Assembly (NCBI GenBank): GCA_015066745.1
Contig: SVNW01000024.1
Span: 1 to 45,915, forward strand
From: Ruminococcus sp.
Lineage (GTDB): Bacteria; Bacillota; Clostridia; Oscillospirales; Ruminococcaceae
Direction of reading: 5' to 3'
Length of the DNA stretch: 45,915 nucleotides
Shown: piece by piece, positions 8,701 to 17,801 of the stretch
How positions within the stretch are numbered: the stretch's first letter is position 1
How the letters are laid out: every line of letters starts with the position of its first letter
Translations under genes and position numbers: made by a program
Notes under the pieces: model-generated
Seen by the model: the letters and a program-made list of their open reading frames with translations, nothing else
Told to the model about the DNA's origin: nothing
Databases searched by the model: none

Positions 8701-9345
8701 ATGAAGGGAAATTTATCTGAAGAAGAGAAGAATAAAGAAGAAAAAGTAAAAGAAAAATTCAGCATGAAAAAATTTCTCAATGATGTTGCAGATATGTTTG
8801 AATCCATTATTTTTTCGATTTTTATTGTTCTTCTTATATTTACGTATCTGCTACGTATTTCTGATGTATCAGGGCCTTCAATGGAACCGACACTTCAGGA
8901 TAAGGACAGGGTTGTAATATCCCCGCTTTGTTATGAACCAAAGCAAAATGATATAATTATCGTTGACAGTTCTGCGTTAGGAAAACTCATAGTAAAGAGA
9001 GTAATAGCAGTGGGAGGGCAGACGGTCGATATTGATTTTGAAAGTGGCATAGTTTATGTTGACGGCGAACAGGTAGATGAACAGCTTTATGTAAAAAATG
9101 AGGACGGAAGCGAGCCTGAACTTAAAGCAGATCATTTTGTAAATACACTTACAACGGAAAATATGCAGGCTTTTGAAAATTATCCGATCGAAGTACCTGA
9201 GGGAAGTGTGTTTGTTCTTGGCGACAACAGAAATCGTTCCAAGGACAGTAAGCATTCGGAACTTGGTTTTGTTCCTGAGGAAGAGGTAGTCGGCAAAGTT
9301 ATCATGAGAATATATCCTCTTTCCGATTTTGGATTTTTAAACTAA
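8701..9345 (+). CDS. lepB: Signal peptidase I, copy 1
   Basis: A 214-residue type I signal peptidase (S26) that removes signal peptides on the outer face of the membrane. A charged cytoplasmic N-terminus (1-33) is followed by one membrane span (about 34-52), then the catalytic serine in SGPSMEPT (S60), the general-base lysine in KLIVKRVIA (K99) and the GDNRNRSKDSKHSELGFVP box. The start at 8701 is chosen because GGGGA lies 8 nt upstream; an in-frame ATG at 8686 and a TTG at 8665 are possible but lack a well-placed ribosome binding site. A second paralog follows 25 nt downstream. Confidence 0.92.
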   Translation: MKGNLSEEEKNKEEKVKEKFSMKKFLNDVADMFESIIFSIFIVLLIFTYLLRISDVSGPSMEPTLQDKDRVVISPLCYEPKQNDIIIVDSSALGKLIVKRVIAVGGQTVDIDFESGIVYVDGEQVDEQLYVKNEDGSEPELKADHFVNTLTTENMQAFENYPIEVPEGSVFVLGDNRNRSKDSKHSELGFVPEEEVVGKVIMRIYPLSDFGFLN

Positions 9346-9370
9346 ATTTATTTGAAATGCTGGTGCTACA

Positions 9371-10078
9371 ATGAATGATGAAAACAATAAACTTGAAAAT
9401 GAGACAGAAGAAAATGATAAGAACGGAAATAACGAAACTGTAGATAACAATGAAAATACCGAAGTTAAAGAAGTAACTTCTGAAGATAAAACTGATAAGG
9501 AATCAGCGGATAAAAAGAAGAACGGATTCTGGAACGATGTTACCGAAGTGATAGAATCAGTAATAGTATTTTTACTTATATTTCTTTTGCTGAGAACTTA
9601 TGTTATCGATCAGGCAGTAGTTGACGGCGACTCTATGAATCCGACACTTAAGGATAAGGACAGGGTAGTCTACAGTAAAGTTTACATGCCTGATAACGGT
9701 GATATAGTTATCGTTGACAACGATATACTCGGTCCTCTTGTAAAGAGAATTATAGCTACAGAAGGACAGGAGATCGATATAAAAGACGGTTGTGTATATG
9801 TTGACGGAAAGATGCTTGACGAACAGATATATGTAGAAGGCGAAAAGCTGACAGCTGATTATTTCGTTACTTCAGCAACATCTATCGGAGGAAATTCATT
9901 TTTATCAGCATCCGAATATCCGGTTGAAGTTCCGGAGAACTGTATATTTGTTATGGGTGATAACAGACACCGTTCTACAGACAGTCGTTTTAAAGATGTC
10001 GGATTTATATCAGAAGAAGATATTTTCGGAAGAGTTTTATTCAGATATTCTCCGATAAAAGAATTTGCTTTTTTCTGA
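9371..10078 (+). CDS. lepB: Signal peptidase I, copy 2
   Basis: A 235-residue paralog of the preceding gene. Its cytoplasmic N-terminus is longer (about 55 residues), very acidic and Asn/Glu/Lys-rich, followed by a single span (about 60-76). Catalytic residues are S88 in VDGDSMNPT and K125 in GPLVKRIIA, with the conserved MGDNRHRSTDSRFKDVGFI box. Both copies keep the Ser-Lys dyad, so both should be active. Two tandem peptidases fit an organism with a large secretome; differing substrate preferences are possible but unproven. Confidence 0.92.
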   Translation: MNDENNKLENETEENDKNGNNETVDNNENTEVKEVTSEDKTDKESADKKKNGFWNDVTEVIESVIVFLLIFLLLRTYVIDQAVVDGDSMNPTLKDKDRVVYSKVYMPDNGDIVIVDNDILGPLVKRIIATEGQEIDIKDGCVYVDGKMLDEQIYVEGEKLTADYFVTSATSIGGNSFLSASEYPVEVPENCIFVMGDNRHRSTDSRFKDVGFISEEDIFGRVLFRYSPIKEFAFF

Positions 10079-10109
10079 AAATAAAATTATTTAGAATAGG
10101 AAATTTTAT

Positions 10110-11009
10110 ATGTCAGATACAGAAATAAAATCAATACAATGGTTTCCGGGACATATGGCAAAAACGAGAAGAAGTATAAAAGAAAATCTTCCTCTTGTAG
10201 ATGCTGTTGTTGAAATAATAGACGCACGAATTCCTCTGAGCAGTCAGAATCCCGAAATGGGCAGAATGACAAAGGGAAAACCAAGACTCCTTATTCTCAA
10301 CAAGAGGGATATGGCTGACAGCAATGTTACTGATAAATGGATATCATATTTCAGAAAACAGGGTATAGTGGCTGTATCTATGGATTGTAAAACCGGAAAA
10401 GGATTAAAGGTTTTTGAAAAAGCCCTCGAAGAAGAACTTCTGGGCGAGCTTATAAAGACACGACGTGAAAAAGGTATGGTCGGCAGACCTACAAGAGTAA
10501 TGGTAGTCGGTATACCAAACGTCGGAAAATCGTCATTTATAAACCGTATGTCAGGAAGTAAGAAAGCCAAAGTTGAAGACAGACCGGGCGTTACAAGAAC
10601 AAAACAATGGGTAAAGCTCGGAAATCATATAGAAATGCTTGATATGCCGGGAGTTTTGTGGCCTAAGTTTGACGATCAGACTGTTGCACACAAACTTGCT
10701 TTTACAGGTGCTATAAAAGATGATATACTTGATATAGAAACTCTTGCAATGATGCTTCTTGAGTATCTTGCAGATAATTATCCATCACTCCTGCTTTCAA
10801 GATACAAGATGGAAACCAACGGACTTCCGGGAAAAGATCTTCTTACACTGCTCGGAAGAAAAAGAGGAATGCTGATCTCCGGTGGCGAAGTGAATACAGA
10901 ACGTGCAGCGATAATGTTGCTTGATGAGTTTCGTGCAGGAAAGATAGGAAATATTTCTCTTGAAAGCCCTGTTTCATCTAAGGATATCAAGGAGAATGAA
11001 GATGGCTGA
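10110..11009 (+). CDS. rbgA: Ribosome biogenesis GTPase RbgA (YlqF)
   Basis: A 299-residue circularly permuted GTPase acting in late assembly of the 50S subunit. The G motifs occur in permuted order: NKRD (G4) near residue 65, then the P-loop [10 protein letters not shown] near 135, and [10 protein letters not shown] (G3) near 175. The N-terminal [13 protein letters not shown] is diagnostic of the YlqF family, and the C-terminal ANTAR-like helical domain is present. It overlaps the start of rnhB by 8 nt, the same order as in Bacillus and many Clostridia. Confidence 0.96.
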   Translation: MSDTEIKSIQWFPGHMAKTRRSIKENLPLVDAVVEIIDARIPLSSQNPEMGRMTKGKPRLLILNKRDMADSNVTDKWISYFRKQGIVAVSMDCKTGKGLKVFEKALEEELLGELIKTRREKGMVGRPTRVMVVGIPNVGKSSFINRMSGSKKAKVEDRPGVTRTKQWVKLGNHIEMLDMPGVLWPKFDDQTVAHKLAFTGAIKDDILDIETLAMMLLEYLADNYPSLLLSRYKMETNGLPGKDLLTLLGRKRGMLISGGEVNTERAAIMLLDEFRAGKIGNISLESPVSSKDIKENEDG

Positions 11010-11646
11010 TAAAAAGATGCTTTCAGAACTTTATGAATATGATGACGCTGTAAGAAATGAGCTTTCAGGCGGATTTTTATGCGGTGTTGACGAAGCAGGC
11101 AGAGGACCTCTTGCAGGTGATGTCTTTGCAGCGGCGGTCATTTTTGATGAATCTGTAAGAATAGAAGGCATAAATGACAGCAAGAAACTTACAGAAAAAA
11201 AACGCGATAAACTCTACGATGAAATAATAGAAAAAGCCACAGCCTACTGTATAGCCAGAGCATCTGTTGAAGAAATAGAGAGCATAAATATACTGGAAGC
11301 TGCGATGCTTGCAATGAAAAGGGCAGTTGAAGGCCTGGGAAAAACTCCGTCACTTGTAATAGCCGACGGAAATAAAGCTCCTGTTATAGAAAATATAACC
11401 ACAAGAGCGGTGATAAAAGGCGATGCAGTGTCAGCCAGTATAGCGGCCGCTTCTATTCTTGCCAAGGTAGCAAGAGACAGATATATGGCTCAGATGGCTT
11501 TGGAGTATCCTGAGTACAAGTTTGAAAAACACAAGGGATATGGCACTAAGCTTCATTATCAGATGATTGACGAAAACGGTCCGTCCGATATACATCGTAT
11601 GAGTTTTCTGAGGAAATACTATGACAAAAAGAGATCTGGGGAATAA
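11002..11646 (+). CDS. rnhB: Ribonuclease HII
   Basis: 214 residues. RNase HII cuts the RNA strand of RNA-DNA hybrids and single ribonucleotides in DNA. Active-site segments are [20 protein letters not shown] with the Asp-Glu pair, [19 protein letters not shown] and the later HKGYGTKLH. The start at 11002 is selected because AAGGAG (10989-10994) sits 7 nt upstream; longer in-frame starts reach back to 10960 but encode sequence shared only with the rbgA frame. It overlaps both rbgA and yraN. Confidence 0.95.
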   Translation: MADKKMLSELYEYDDAVRNELSGGFLCGVDEAGRGPLAGDVFAAAVIFDESVRIEGINDSKKLTEKKRDKLYDEIIEKATAYCIARASVEEIESINILEAAMLAMKRAVEGLGKTPSLVIADGNKAPVIENITTRAVIKGDAVSASIAAASILAKVARDRYMAQMALEYPEYKFEKHKGYGTKLHYQMIDENGPSDIHRMSFLRKYYDKKRSGE

Positions 11647-12007
11647 AGGTGAAGACGCTGTATGCAGATACATCGAAAAATACGGATACAGGATCATCGA
11701 AAGAAATTTTGTCTGTAAAAAAGGCGAAATAGATATAATAGCCGAAAACGATGATACCATAGCCTTTATCGAGGTAAAATCAAGAAAAGAGGACAGCATG
11801 GTATCAGGAGCAGAGGCTGTTAATTACACTAAAAAAATGCGTATAATCAAAACGGCAGCATACTATACTTATAAAAATCCCCTGACAAAGCAGCCGAGAT
11901 TTGATATAGCAGAGGTTATTCTGAAAAATAATATTCCGTCAATTCTGAGGTACTATAAATCAGCTTTTGATATGACGGATTGCAATATTATGCTTTCATT
12001 GAAATAA
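11621..12007 (+). CDS. YraN / UPF0102 family endonuclease-like protein
   Basis: 128 residues. The family has a PD-(D/E)XK-like fold. Seen: [23 protein letters not shown], then [22 protein letters not shown], which carries the Asp and Glu-x-Lys of the nuclease core. It starts inside the rnhB 3' end with a GAGGAA ribosome binding site. Its biochemical role is not firmly known; a link to DNA processing is inferred from fold and from the conserved neighbourhood with rnhB. Confidence 0.92.
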   Translation: MTKRDLGNKGEDAVCRYIEKYGYRIIERNFVCKKGEIDIIAENDDTIAFIEVKSRKEDSMVSGAEAVNYTKKMRIIKTAAYYTYKNPLTKQPRFDIAEVILKNNIPSILRYYKSAFDMTDCNIMLSLK

Positions 12008-12016
12008 TAAATACCG

Positions 12017-12046
12017 GACATTTTTATTGCTGCAGAGTAAAATGTC
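12017..12046 (+). terminator. Hairpin between yraN and thrC
   Basis: GACATTTT (12017-12024) and AAAATGTC (12039-12046) form a perfect 8-bp stem followed by TTTG. It could be a weak terminator of the rplS-yraN operon or part of the thrC leader. Confidence 0.4.
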
Positions 12047-12085
12047 TTTGCATACTTTTATCTGCGGAGAAACGGAGTAGATTTT

Positions 12086-13582
12086 ATGTTTTATAGAAGT
12101 ACAAGAAACAGTAATTTAAAGGTTGAAAGTGCTCAGGCTATTTCACAGGGTATATCTGAAGACGGCGGTCTTTTTGTACCAGAATCAATACCTTCACTTA
12201 CACTTGATGAAATCAAATATATGTCCGATCTCAGCTATTCATGCAGAGCAGCATATATATTCAAAAAATATCTTACTGATTTTACTGATGTTGAGATTCA
12301 GTATTGTACAGATAATGCATATAATACTAAGAACTTTGAAACTGAAAATATAGCTGAGATCTCACATCTTTTTGACGGTACATATATGCTTGAACTCTGG
12401 CATGGACCAACATGTGCTTTTAAGGATATGGCACTTCAGATACTTCCTTATTTCCTTACAGTATCAGCAAAGAAACTCAACATTGACAAGAAGATAGTTA
12501 TACTTGTTGCTACTTCAGGTGATACAGGTAAGGCAGCACTTGAAGGATTCAAGGATGTTGAAGGCACACAGATCATGGTATTCTATCCTGAATGTGGCGT
12601 AAGCTCCATGCAGAAGAGACAGATGACAACACAGGAAGGTTCAAACGTTGCTGTATGTGCTATAAACGGTAACTTTGACGACTGTCAGAATGGTGTAAAG
12701 CAGATATTTACAGATGAAAACGTTAAGAATTCACTTGAAAGCAATAAGCTTATGTTCTCAAGTGCAAACTCTATAAACTGGGGAAGACTTGTTCCACAGG
12801 TTGTTTACTACATTTCAGCATATGCTTCACTTGTTTCTGATAACCAGATCGCTCTTGGCGATAAGGTAAACGTAGTAGTACCTACAGGAAACTTCGGAAA
12901 TATTCTTGCTGCATACTATGCAAAACAGATGGGACTTCCGCTCGGAAAACTTATCTGTGCTTCAAATATCAACAACGTACTTACTGATTTTATCAATACA
13001 GGTGTATATGACAGAAACAGAAAGTTCTATGCTACAAGTTCTCCGTCAATGGATATTCTTATTTCAAGCAATCTTGAAAGACTTCTCTATATGCTCTCAG
13101 GCAATGATGACAGCAAGATAAAAGAATGGTTCGGCGCACTTGCAAAGGACGGAAAGTACGAAGTAACTGATGATATCAAGGCAAAGATAAAGGAAGAATT
13201 CTTTGCAGGTTACTGTGATGATGAATCAACAAAGGAAACTATCAAGAATATATATGAAAAGTATTCATATGTATGTGATACTCACACAGCTGTAGCAGTA
13301 AAGGTTTATGAAGACTACAGAAAAGCAACAGGTGATAAGACAAGAACACTTATTGCTTCTACAGCAAGCCCATACAAGTTCAGCGCAAGCGTTCTTGAAG
13401 CGATCAGTCCTGATTTCAAGTCAGAAGATGAATATGCAATGGTTGACAAGATCAATGAGCTTTCAAAGATAGATATTCCACAGTCACTTGCAGATCTTAA
13501 GAACAAGCCTGTACGTTTCAGCGGTTCTATAGAAAAGACAGAAATGACAGATTATGTTATAAAGACTCTTGATATAAAATAA
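12086..13582 (+). CDS. thrC: Threonine synthase
   Basis: A 498-residue PLP enzyme converting O-phosphohomoserine to threonine, the last step of threonine biosynthesis. The N-terminus (FYRSTRNSN ... GISEDGGLFVPE) is typical of the longer class. The PLP lysine is in TCAFKDMALQ (K113), the phosphate-contact segment is VATSGDTGKAA, and VVPTGNFGNILAAYYA follows. No other threonine genes (hom, thrB) flank it, so it stands alone between yraN and a metallophosphoesterase. A CGGAG ribosome binding site precedes the ATG. Confidence 0.96.
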   Translation: MFYRSTRNSNLKVESAQAISQGISEDGGLFVPESIPSLTLDEIKYMSDLSYSCRAAYIFKKYLTDFTDVEIQYCTDNAYNTKNFETENIAEISHLFDGTYMLELWHGPTCAFKDMALQILPYFLTVSAKKLNIDKKIVILVATSGDTGKAALEGFKDVEGTQIMVFYPECGVSSMQKRQMTTQEGSNVAVCAINGNFDDCQNGVKQIFTDENVKNSLESNKLMFSSANSINWGRLVPQVVYYISAYASLVSDNQIALGDKVNVVVPTGNFGNILAAYYAKQMGLPLGKLICASNINNVLTDFINTGVYDRNRKFYATSSPSMDILISSNLERLLYMLSGNDDSKIKEWFGALAKDGKYEVTDDIKAKIKEEFFAGYCDDESTKETIKNIYEKYSYVCDTHTAVAVKVYEDYRKATGDKTRTLIASTASPYKFSASVLEAISPDFKSEDEYAMVDKINELSKIDIPQSLADLKNKPVRFSGSIEKTEMTDYVIKTLDIK

Positions 13583-13606
13583 TTGATCTGATGGAGGATT
13601 TTTAGT

Positions 13607-14296
13607 ATGTCGCTTTATGCAATCGGAGATCTGCATCTTGCCTTGAGTGATTTGAAAAAGCCAATGGATATTTTCAACGGATGGGAAGGATATACCGAGA
13701 AAATCGAGAAGAACTGGAGAGCATGTATAACTGAAAATGATACAGTAGTTCTTGCAGGTGATACGTCGTGGGCGATGGGACTTGAAAATTCTTTTAAAGA
13801 TTTTGAATTTATAAATAATCTTCCCGGAAAGAAGATAATTCTGAAAGGCAACCATGATTATTGGTGGGCTACGATGAGTAAAATGCAGAAATTTTTCTCA
13901 TCGAACAATTTTGATACGCTCAGTATTCTTTTTAATAATTGTTATCAATACGAAAAATACGGAATTTGCGGAACAAGAGGCTGGATAAGTATCGACGGCG
14001 ATACTGAAAGTGAAAAAATAATGGCCAGAGAAGTGCAAAGACTTGAGGTTTCTATAAATTCTGCGATCGGACAGGGACTTGAACCGATTGTCTTTATGCA
14101 CTATCCGCCTGTATATGGTGCGAGTTGTAATTACGATATACTTGATGTTCTGTACAGATATAATATCAAATGGTGTCTGTATGGGCATATTCATGGATAC
14201 AGTCAGAGAAATGCTGTGACAGGTGTACATGATGGTGTGAGATACGATATGATTTCTAGTGATTTTCTACAATTTGCGCCTTTTAAAGTGTTGTAA
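13607..14296 (+). CDS. Metallophosphoesterase
   Basis: 229 residues of the calcineurin-like phosphoesterase superfamily. All metal-binding blocks are visible in order: AIGDLHL, VLAGDTSWA, LKGNHDYWW, FMHYPPVY and GHIHGYSQ. The WW after the NHD box and the compact length match the YkuE/YfcE-like stand-alone group annotated as putative phosphohydrolases. The substrate is unknown. It begins 24 nt after thrC behind a GGAGG-type site, so it is probably co-transcribed with it, without an obvious functional link. Confidence 0.9.
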   Translation: MSLYAIGDLHLALSDLKKPMDIFNGWEGYTEKIEKNWRACITENDTVVLAGDTSWAMGLENSFKDFEFINNLPGKKIILKGNHDYWWATMSKMQKFFSSNNFDTLSILFNNCYQYEKYGICGTRGWISIDGDTESEKIMAREVQRLEVSINSAIGQGLEPIVFMHYPPVYGASCNYDILDVLYRYNIKWCLYGHIHGYSQRNAVTGVHDGVRYDMISSDFLQFAPFKVL

Positions 14297-14322
14297 ATTA
14301 TTAAAAACATAGAACAATCAAA

Positions 14323-14353
14323 TTGACTATAGCCATAATAAATTTAATATGAT
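14323..14353 (+). promoter_or_regulatory. Probable promoter of tig
   Basis: TTGACT (14323-14328) is followed by overlapping -10-like boxes: TAATAT (14345-14350, 16-nt spacer) and TATGAT (14348-14353, 19-nt spacer). Which one is used cannot be decided by eye. Confidence 0.55.
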
Positions 14354-14396
14354 ATAATAGAATAGATGTTGTTTATAAAAATGGAGGACGTTTAAA

Positions 14397-15713
14397 ATGA
14401 GTTTGAAATCATCAACAAATGTATCAGCAAATACACATGAATTAATATTGGAAATCAGCGCAGAGGATTTTAACAAAGCTATCCTTAAAGCTTATCAGAA
14501 AGAAAAGAACCAGATCCAGATAAAAGGCTTCAGAAAAGGAAAAGCTCCTCTCCAGATCATAGAAAAATACTATGGTGAAGAAGTATTCTTTGATTCAGCT
14601 ATCAACGAATTCGCTGGAGCAGAAGTTTTTGCAGCAGTAGAAGAAGCTAAGCTTGACATAGTTGACAGACCTGCACTTGAAGTAGTATCAGCTTCTAAGG
14701 CTGACGGTGTAGTTCTTAAAGCTATATGCACAACAAGACCTGAAGTAAATGTTCCTGAATACAAGGGACTCAAGGCTCCTAAGGTTATCGACGCTGTAAC
14801 AGATGATGTTATTGACGAACAGATCGAAGCAGCAAGAAAGCGTCAGGCTAGAATAATCACTGTAGAAGACAGAGAAGCTAAGATGGATGACGAAGTTCTT
14901 ATCGACTTTGAAGGTTTCAAGGACGGCGTTGCATTTGATGGCGGTAAGGGCGAAGATTTCCCACTTACACTTGGCAGTCATCAGTTTATCCCTGGTTTTG
15001 AAGAACAGGTTGTTGGTCACAAGACAGGCGAAGAATTTGATATAGAAGTTGTTTTCCCTACAGACTATCAGATGAAGGAACTTGCAGGTGAAAAGGCAAC
15101 ATTCAAGATCAACCTCAAGGAAATCAGAACACAGGAACTCCCTGAATTTGACGATGAATTTGTAAAGGACGTTTCAGAATTTGAAACAGTTGACGAATAT
15201 AAGGCTGACCTCAAGAGCAAGCTTGAAGAAAGCGCTCAGAAGAAGGCTGACGCACAGTTCGAAAATTATCTTTTCGAAACAATCATCAACAACCTCGAAG
15301 GTGAAATTCCGGAATGTATGTATGATCAGAAGATCGACAGAGAAATTCAGGAATTTGAAATGCGCTTAAAACAGAGTCAGATGAGTCTTGATCTCTACTT
15401 CCAGTACACAGGTATGGATCTTGACGATCTCAAGGCTACTTACAGAGACAGAGCAGTAAACGAAGTTAAGCTCAGACTTGCTCTTGAAAAGATTGTTGAA
15501 CTTGAAAACATCACAGTAACAGAAGAAGAAGTTGAAAACGGACTCAAGGAAATCGCTGAGTCAAATAACCTTGATGTAGATCAGGTTAAGCGTATCATCA
15601 ACGTTGCTGATTATGAGATGGATCTCAAGGTAGGCAAGGCAGCTGATATCGTTAAGGAAAATGCAGTAGTAGACAATACTCTTGCGCAGAAGGAAGAAGA
15701 AGCTGAGAAATAA
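14397..15713 (+). CDS. tig: Trigger factor
   Basis: 438 residues, normal length. A ribosome-docked chaperone with peptidyl-prolyl isomerase activity. The N-terminal ribosome-binding signature is GFRKGKAP (about residues 45-52). The FKBP-like domain lies near residues 160-245 (DDEVLIDFEGFKDG ... FIPGFEEQVVGHKTGEEFD). The long helical C-terminal substrate cradle follows. The acidic tail ends in Lys/Glu repeats. A GGAGGACG ribosome binding site precedes the ATG. It heads the conserved tig-clpP-clpX-lon-engB block. Confidence 0.97.
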   Translation: MSLKSSTNVSANTHELILEISAEDFNKAILKAYQKEKNQIQIKGFRKGKAPLQIIEKYYGEEVFFDSAINEFAGAEVFAAVEEAKLDIVDRPALEVVSASKADGVVLKAICTTRPEVNVPEYKGLKAPKVIDAVTDDVIDEQIEAARKRQARIITVEDREAKMDDEVLIDFEGFKDGVAFDGGKGEDFPLTLGSHQFIPGFEEQVVGHKTGEEFDIEVVFPTDYQMKELAGEKATFKINLKEIRTQELPEFDDEFVKDVSEFETVDEYKADLKSKLEESAQKKADAQFENYLFETIINNLEGEIPECMYDQKIDREIQEFEMRLKQSQMSLDLYFQYTGMDLDDLKATYRDRAVNEVKLRLALEKIVELENITVTEEEVENGLKEIAESNNLDVDQVKRIINVADYEMDLKVGKAADIVKENAVVDNTLAQKEEEAEK

Positions 15714-15721
15714 TATATTTT

Positions 15722-15767
15722 AAACATACTCCTGCTGTATACAAAAATTGACGGCAGGAGAATGTTT
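15722..15767 (+). terminator. Hairpin between tig and clpP
   Basis: AAACAT plus CTCCTGC (15722-15735) pair with GCAGGAG plus ATGTTT (15754-15767), 13 bp with one symmetric A-A mismatch. T-richness downstream is moderate, so it may attenuate rather than stop read-through into clpP. Confidence 0.65.
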
Positions 15768-15820
15768 GATTATAAATATATTTTTAAAAAAAATTATATG
15801 AAACGAAAGGAAGATGGGAT

Positions 15821-16402
15821 ATGAGTTTAGTACCTGTTGTTGTTGAACAGACCAGCAGAGGAGAACGTTCCTATGATATTTATTCAAGACTTTTAAATGA
15901 CAGAATCATTATGCTTTCAGAGGAAGTAAATGATGTTACAGCAAGTCTTGTAGTGGCACAGTTGCTTTATCTTGAAAGTCAGGATCCGGAAAAGGATATA
16001 AGTCTTTATATCAACAGTCCGGGCGGTTCAGTTACAGCCGGAATGGCCATAGTTGATACTATGAACTATGTAAAATGCGATGTTGCTACAATATGTATGG
16101 GTATGGCTGCATCTATGGGTGCGTTTATACTTTCATGCGGTGCTAAAGGCAAGAGATCTGCACTTCCTAACAGTGAAGTTATGATACATCAGCCTCTCGG
16201 CGGAATGCAGGGACAGGCTACAGATATCAAGATACATGCAGACAGAATCATCAAGATGAAAAAGAAGCTTAATGAAATGCTTGCTGAAAATACAGGTCAG
16301 CCACTTGAAGTAATTGAAAAGGATACTGAACGTGATAACTTCATGTCAGCAGAAGAAGCATGTGCTTATGGTCTTATAGACAAGGTTGTTGAAAAAAGAT
16401 AA
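15821..16402 (+). CDS. clpP: ATP-dependent Clp protease proteolytic subunit
   Basis: 193 residues. Tetradecameric serine peptidase working with ClpX. Catalytic triad positions are visible: S98 in [10 protein letters not shown]123 in MIHQPLGG and D172 in [25 protein letters not shown] oligomer contacts are conserved (here [17 protein letters not shown]). GAAAGGAAG precedes the ATG. clpX follows after 15 nt, consistent with one transcript for the two-part protease. Confidence 0.98.
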   Translation: MSLVPVVVEQTSRGERSYDIYSRLLNDRIIMLSEEVNDVTASLVVAQLLYLESQDPEKDISLYINSPGGSVTAGMAIVDTMNYVKCDVATICMGMAASMGAFILSCGAKGKRSALPNSEVMIHQPLGGMQGQATDIKIHADRIIKMKKKLNEMLAENTGQPLEVIEKDTERDNFMSAEEACAYGLIDKVVEKR

Positions 16403-16417
16403 GGTTGGTGCTAGTTG

Positions 16418-17689
16418 ATGGATAACGGTTTTAAAACATGCAGTTTCTGCGGTAAAGGAGAAAACCGTGTGAAGAGTATGTTTTCGTCCGGAGTTACGAA
16501 TATCTGTGACGAATGCGTAATGTATTGCTACGATATAATCGCAGGTCCGATAGAGAAGGAACGTGAAAAGCCAAAGCAGAAATCGCCTAAAAAAAGCAGT
16601 GATTTTTCAATAAAACTCAAAAAGCCTGCCGAAATAAAAAAAGTTCTCGACCAGTATGTTATAGGACAGGATACTGCAAAGATAGCACTTTCAGTTTCTG
16701 TATACAATCATTACAAGAGACTTATGAGCAATGATGAAAGTGATGATGTTGAGATTCAGAAGAGTAATGTTCTTCTTCTCGGACCTACAGGTGTAGGTAA
16801 GACACTTCTTGCACAGACACTTGCAAAGACTCTTGATGTTCCTTTTGCGATAGCTGATGCTACCACTATTACTGAAGCAGGTTATGTTGGTGACGACGTT
16901 GAAAATGTTCTTTTACGTCTTATACAGGCTGCAAATTTTGATATAAAGGCTGCTGAAAGAGGAATTATTTACATTGATGAAATAGATAAGATAGCACGAA
17001 AATCCGAAAATACATCTATTACACGAGATGTAAGCGGTGAAGGTGTTCAGCAGGCACTTCTCAAAATAATAGAAGGTACTGTTTCAAATGTTCCTCCTCA
17101 GGGCGGAAGAAAACATCCTAATCAGGAGTTTATACGCATAGACACGAAAAATATTCTTTTCATATGCGGTGGTGCTTTTGATGGTCTTGAAAAAGCAATT
17201 ATCAAGAGAACTAAAAAGACTTCGATAGGTTTCGGTTCAGATGTTGTATCAAATAAAGAAGATATGAACAATATCTTCAAGAAAGTAATACCACAGGACC
17301 TTGTTAAATATGGTATAGTTCCTGAACTTGTAGGTCGTCTTCCTCTCATAACAGTTCTTGATGAACTTGATGAACAGGCTTTGATAAAAATACTTACAGA
17401 GCCTAAAAATGCCCTTGTCAAGCAGTATGAAAAACTTTTTGACTATGATGGCATAGAGTTTGAGATACAGGAAGAAGCACTTAGTGAAATAGCTAAAAAA
17501 GCTATTGAACAGAAGACAGGTGCAAGAGGTCTGCGTGCTATAGTTGAAGGAATACTGATGGAAACAATGTTTGAAGCTCCTTCTAGTGACACAGTAAAGG
17601 TAACTGTAACAAAAGAATGCATTACTGAAAATGCAAAGCCTTTGTTAAAAGCAGAAACCAATAAACTCAAAAAAGCAATCAAAAAATAA
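16418..17689 (+). CDS. clpX: ClpX ATPase subunit
   Basis: 423 residues from ATG 16418 (an in-frame TTG one codon earlier is less likely). AAA+ unfoldase that feeds substrates to ClpP. The N-terminal zinc-binding domain has CSFCGK and CDECVMYC (four cysteines). Walker A is [12 protein letters not shown], Walker [12 protein letters not shown], and the ClpP-docking IGF loop is present in KTSIGFGSD. The arginine sensor region [10 protein letters not shown] is intact. Length and motifs are ordinary. A perfect terminator follows the stop. Confidence 0.98.
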   Translation: MDNGFKTCSFCGKGENRVKSMFSSGVTNICDECVMYCYDIIAGPIEKEREKPKQKSPKKSSDFSIKLKKPAEIKKVLDQYVIGQDTAKIALSVSVYNHYKRLMSNDESDDVEIQKSNVLLLGPTGVGKTLLAQTLAKTLDVPFAIADATTITEAGYVGDDVENVLLRLIQAANFDIKAAERGIIYIDEIDKIARKSENTSITRDVSGEGVQQALLKIIEGTVSNVPPQGGRKHPNQEFIRIDTKNILFICGGAFDGLEKAIIKRTKKTSIGFGSDVVSNKEDMNNIFKKVIPQDLVKYGIVPELVGRLPLITVLDELDEQALIKILTEPKNALVKQYEKLFDYDGIEFEIQEEALSEIAKKAIEQKTGARGLRAIVEGILMETMFEAPSSDTVKVTVTKECITENAKPLLKAETNKLKKAIKK

Positions 17690-17699
17690 ATTACAAAAA

Positions 17700-17739
17700 A
17701 ATTCCCTCTGTTTATTAAAACGAGAGGGAATTATTTTTA
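17700..17739 (+). terminator. Intrinsic terminator after clpX
   Basis: A perfect 10-bp stem AATTCCCTCT (17700-17709) with AGAGGGAATT (17723-17732), then ATTTTTAG. Confidence 0.85.
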
Positions 17740-17742
17740 GAC

Positions 17743-17771
17743 TTGAAAAATATGTCGAAGTATTATATAAT
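17743..17771 (+). promoter_or_regulatory. Sigma-A promoter of lon
   Basis: TTGAAA (17743-17748), 17-nt spacer, perfect TATAAT (17766-17771). No CIRCE or CtsR-like direct repeat is evident around it. Confidence 0.85.
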
Positions 17772-17801
17772 AGATATATTACAGTAAAGAGGGTGGATTG
17801 A

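Noticed and set aside
12008..12085. T-box or threonine attenuator before thrC
   Set aside because: The gap is only 78 nt, with one simple hairpin and no run of Thr codons or T-box sequence.
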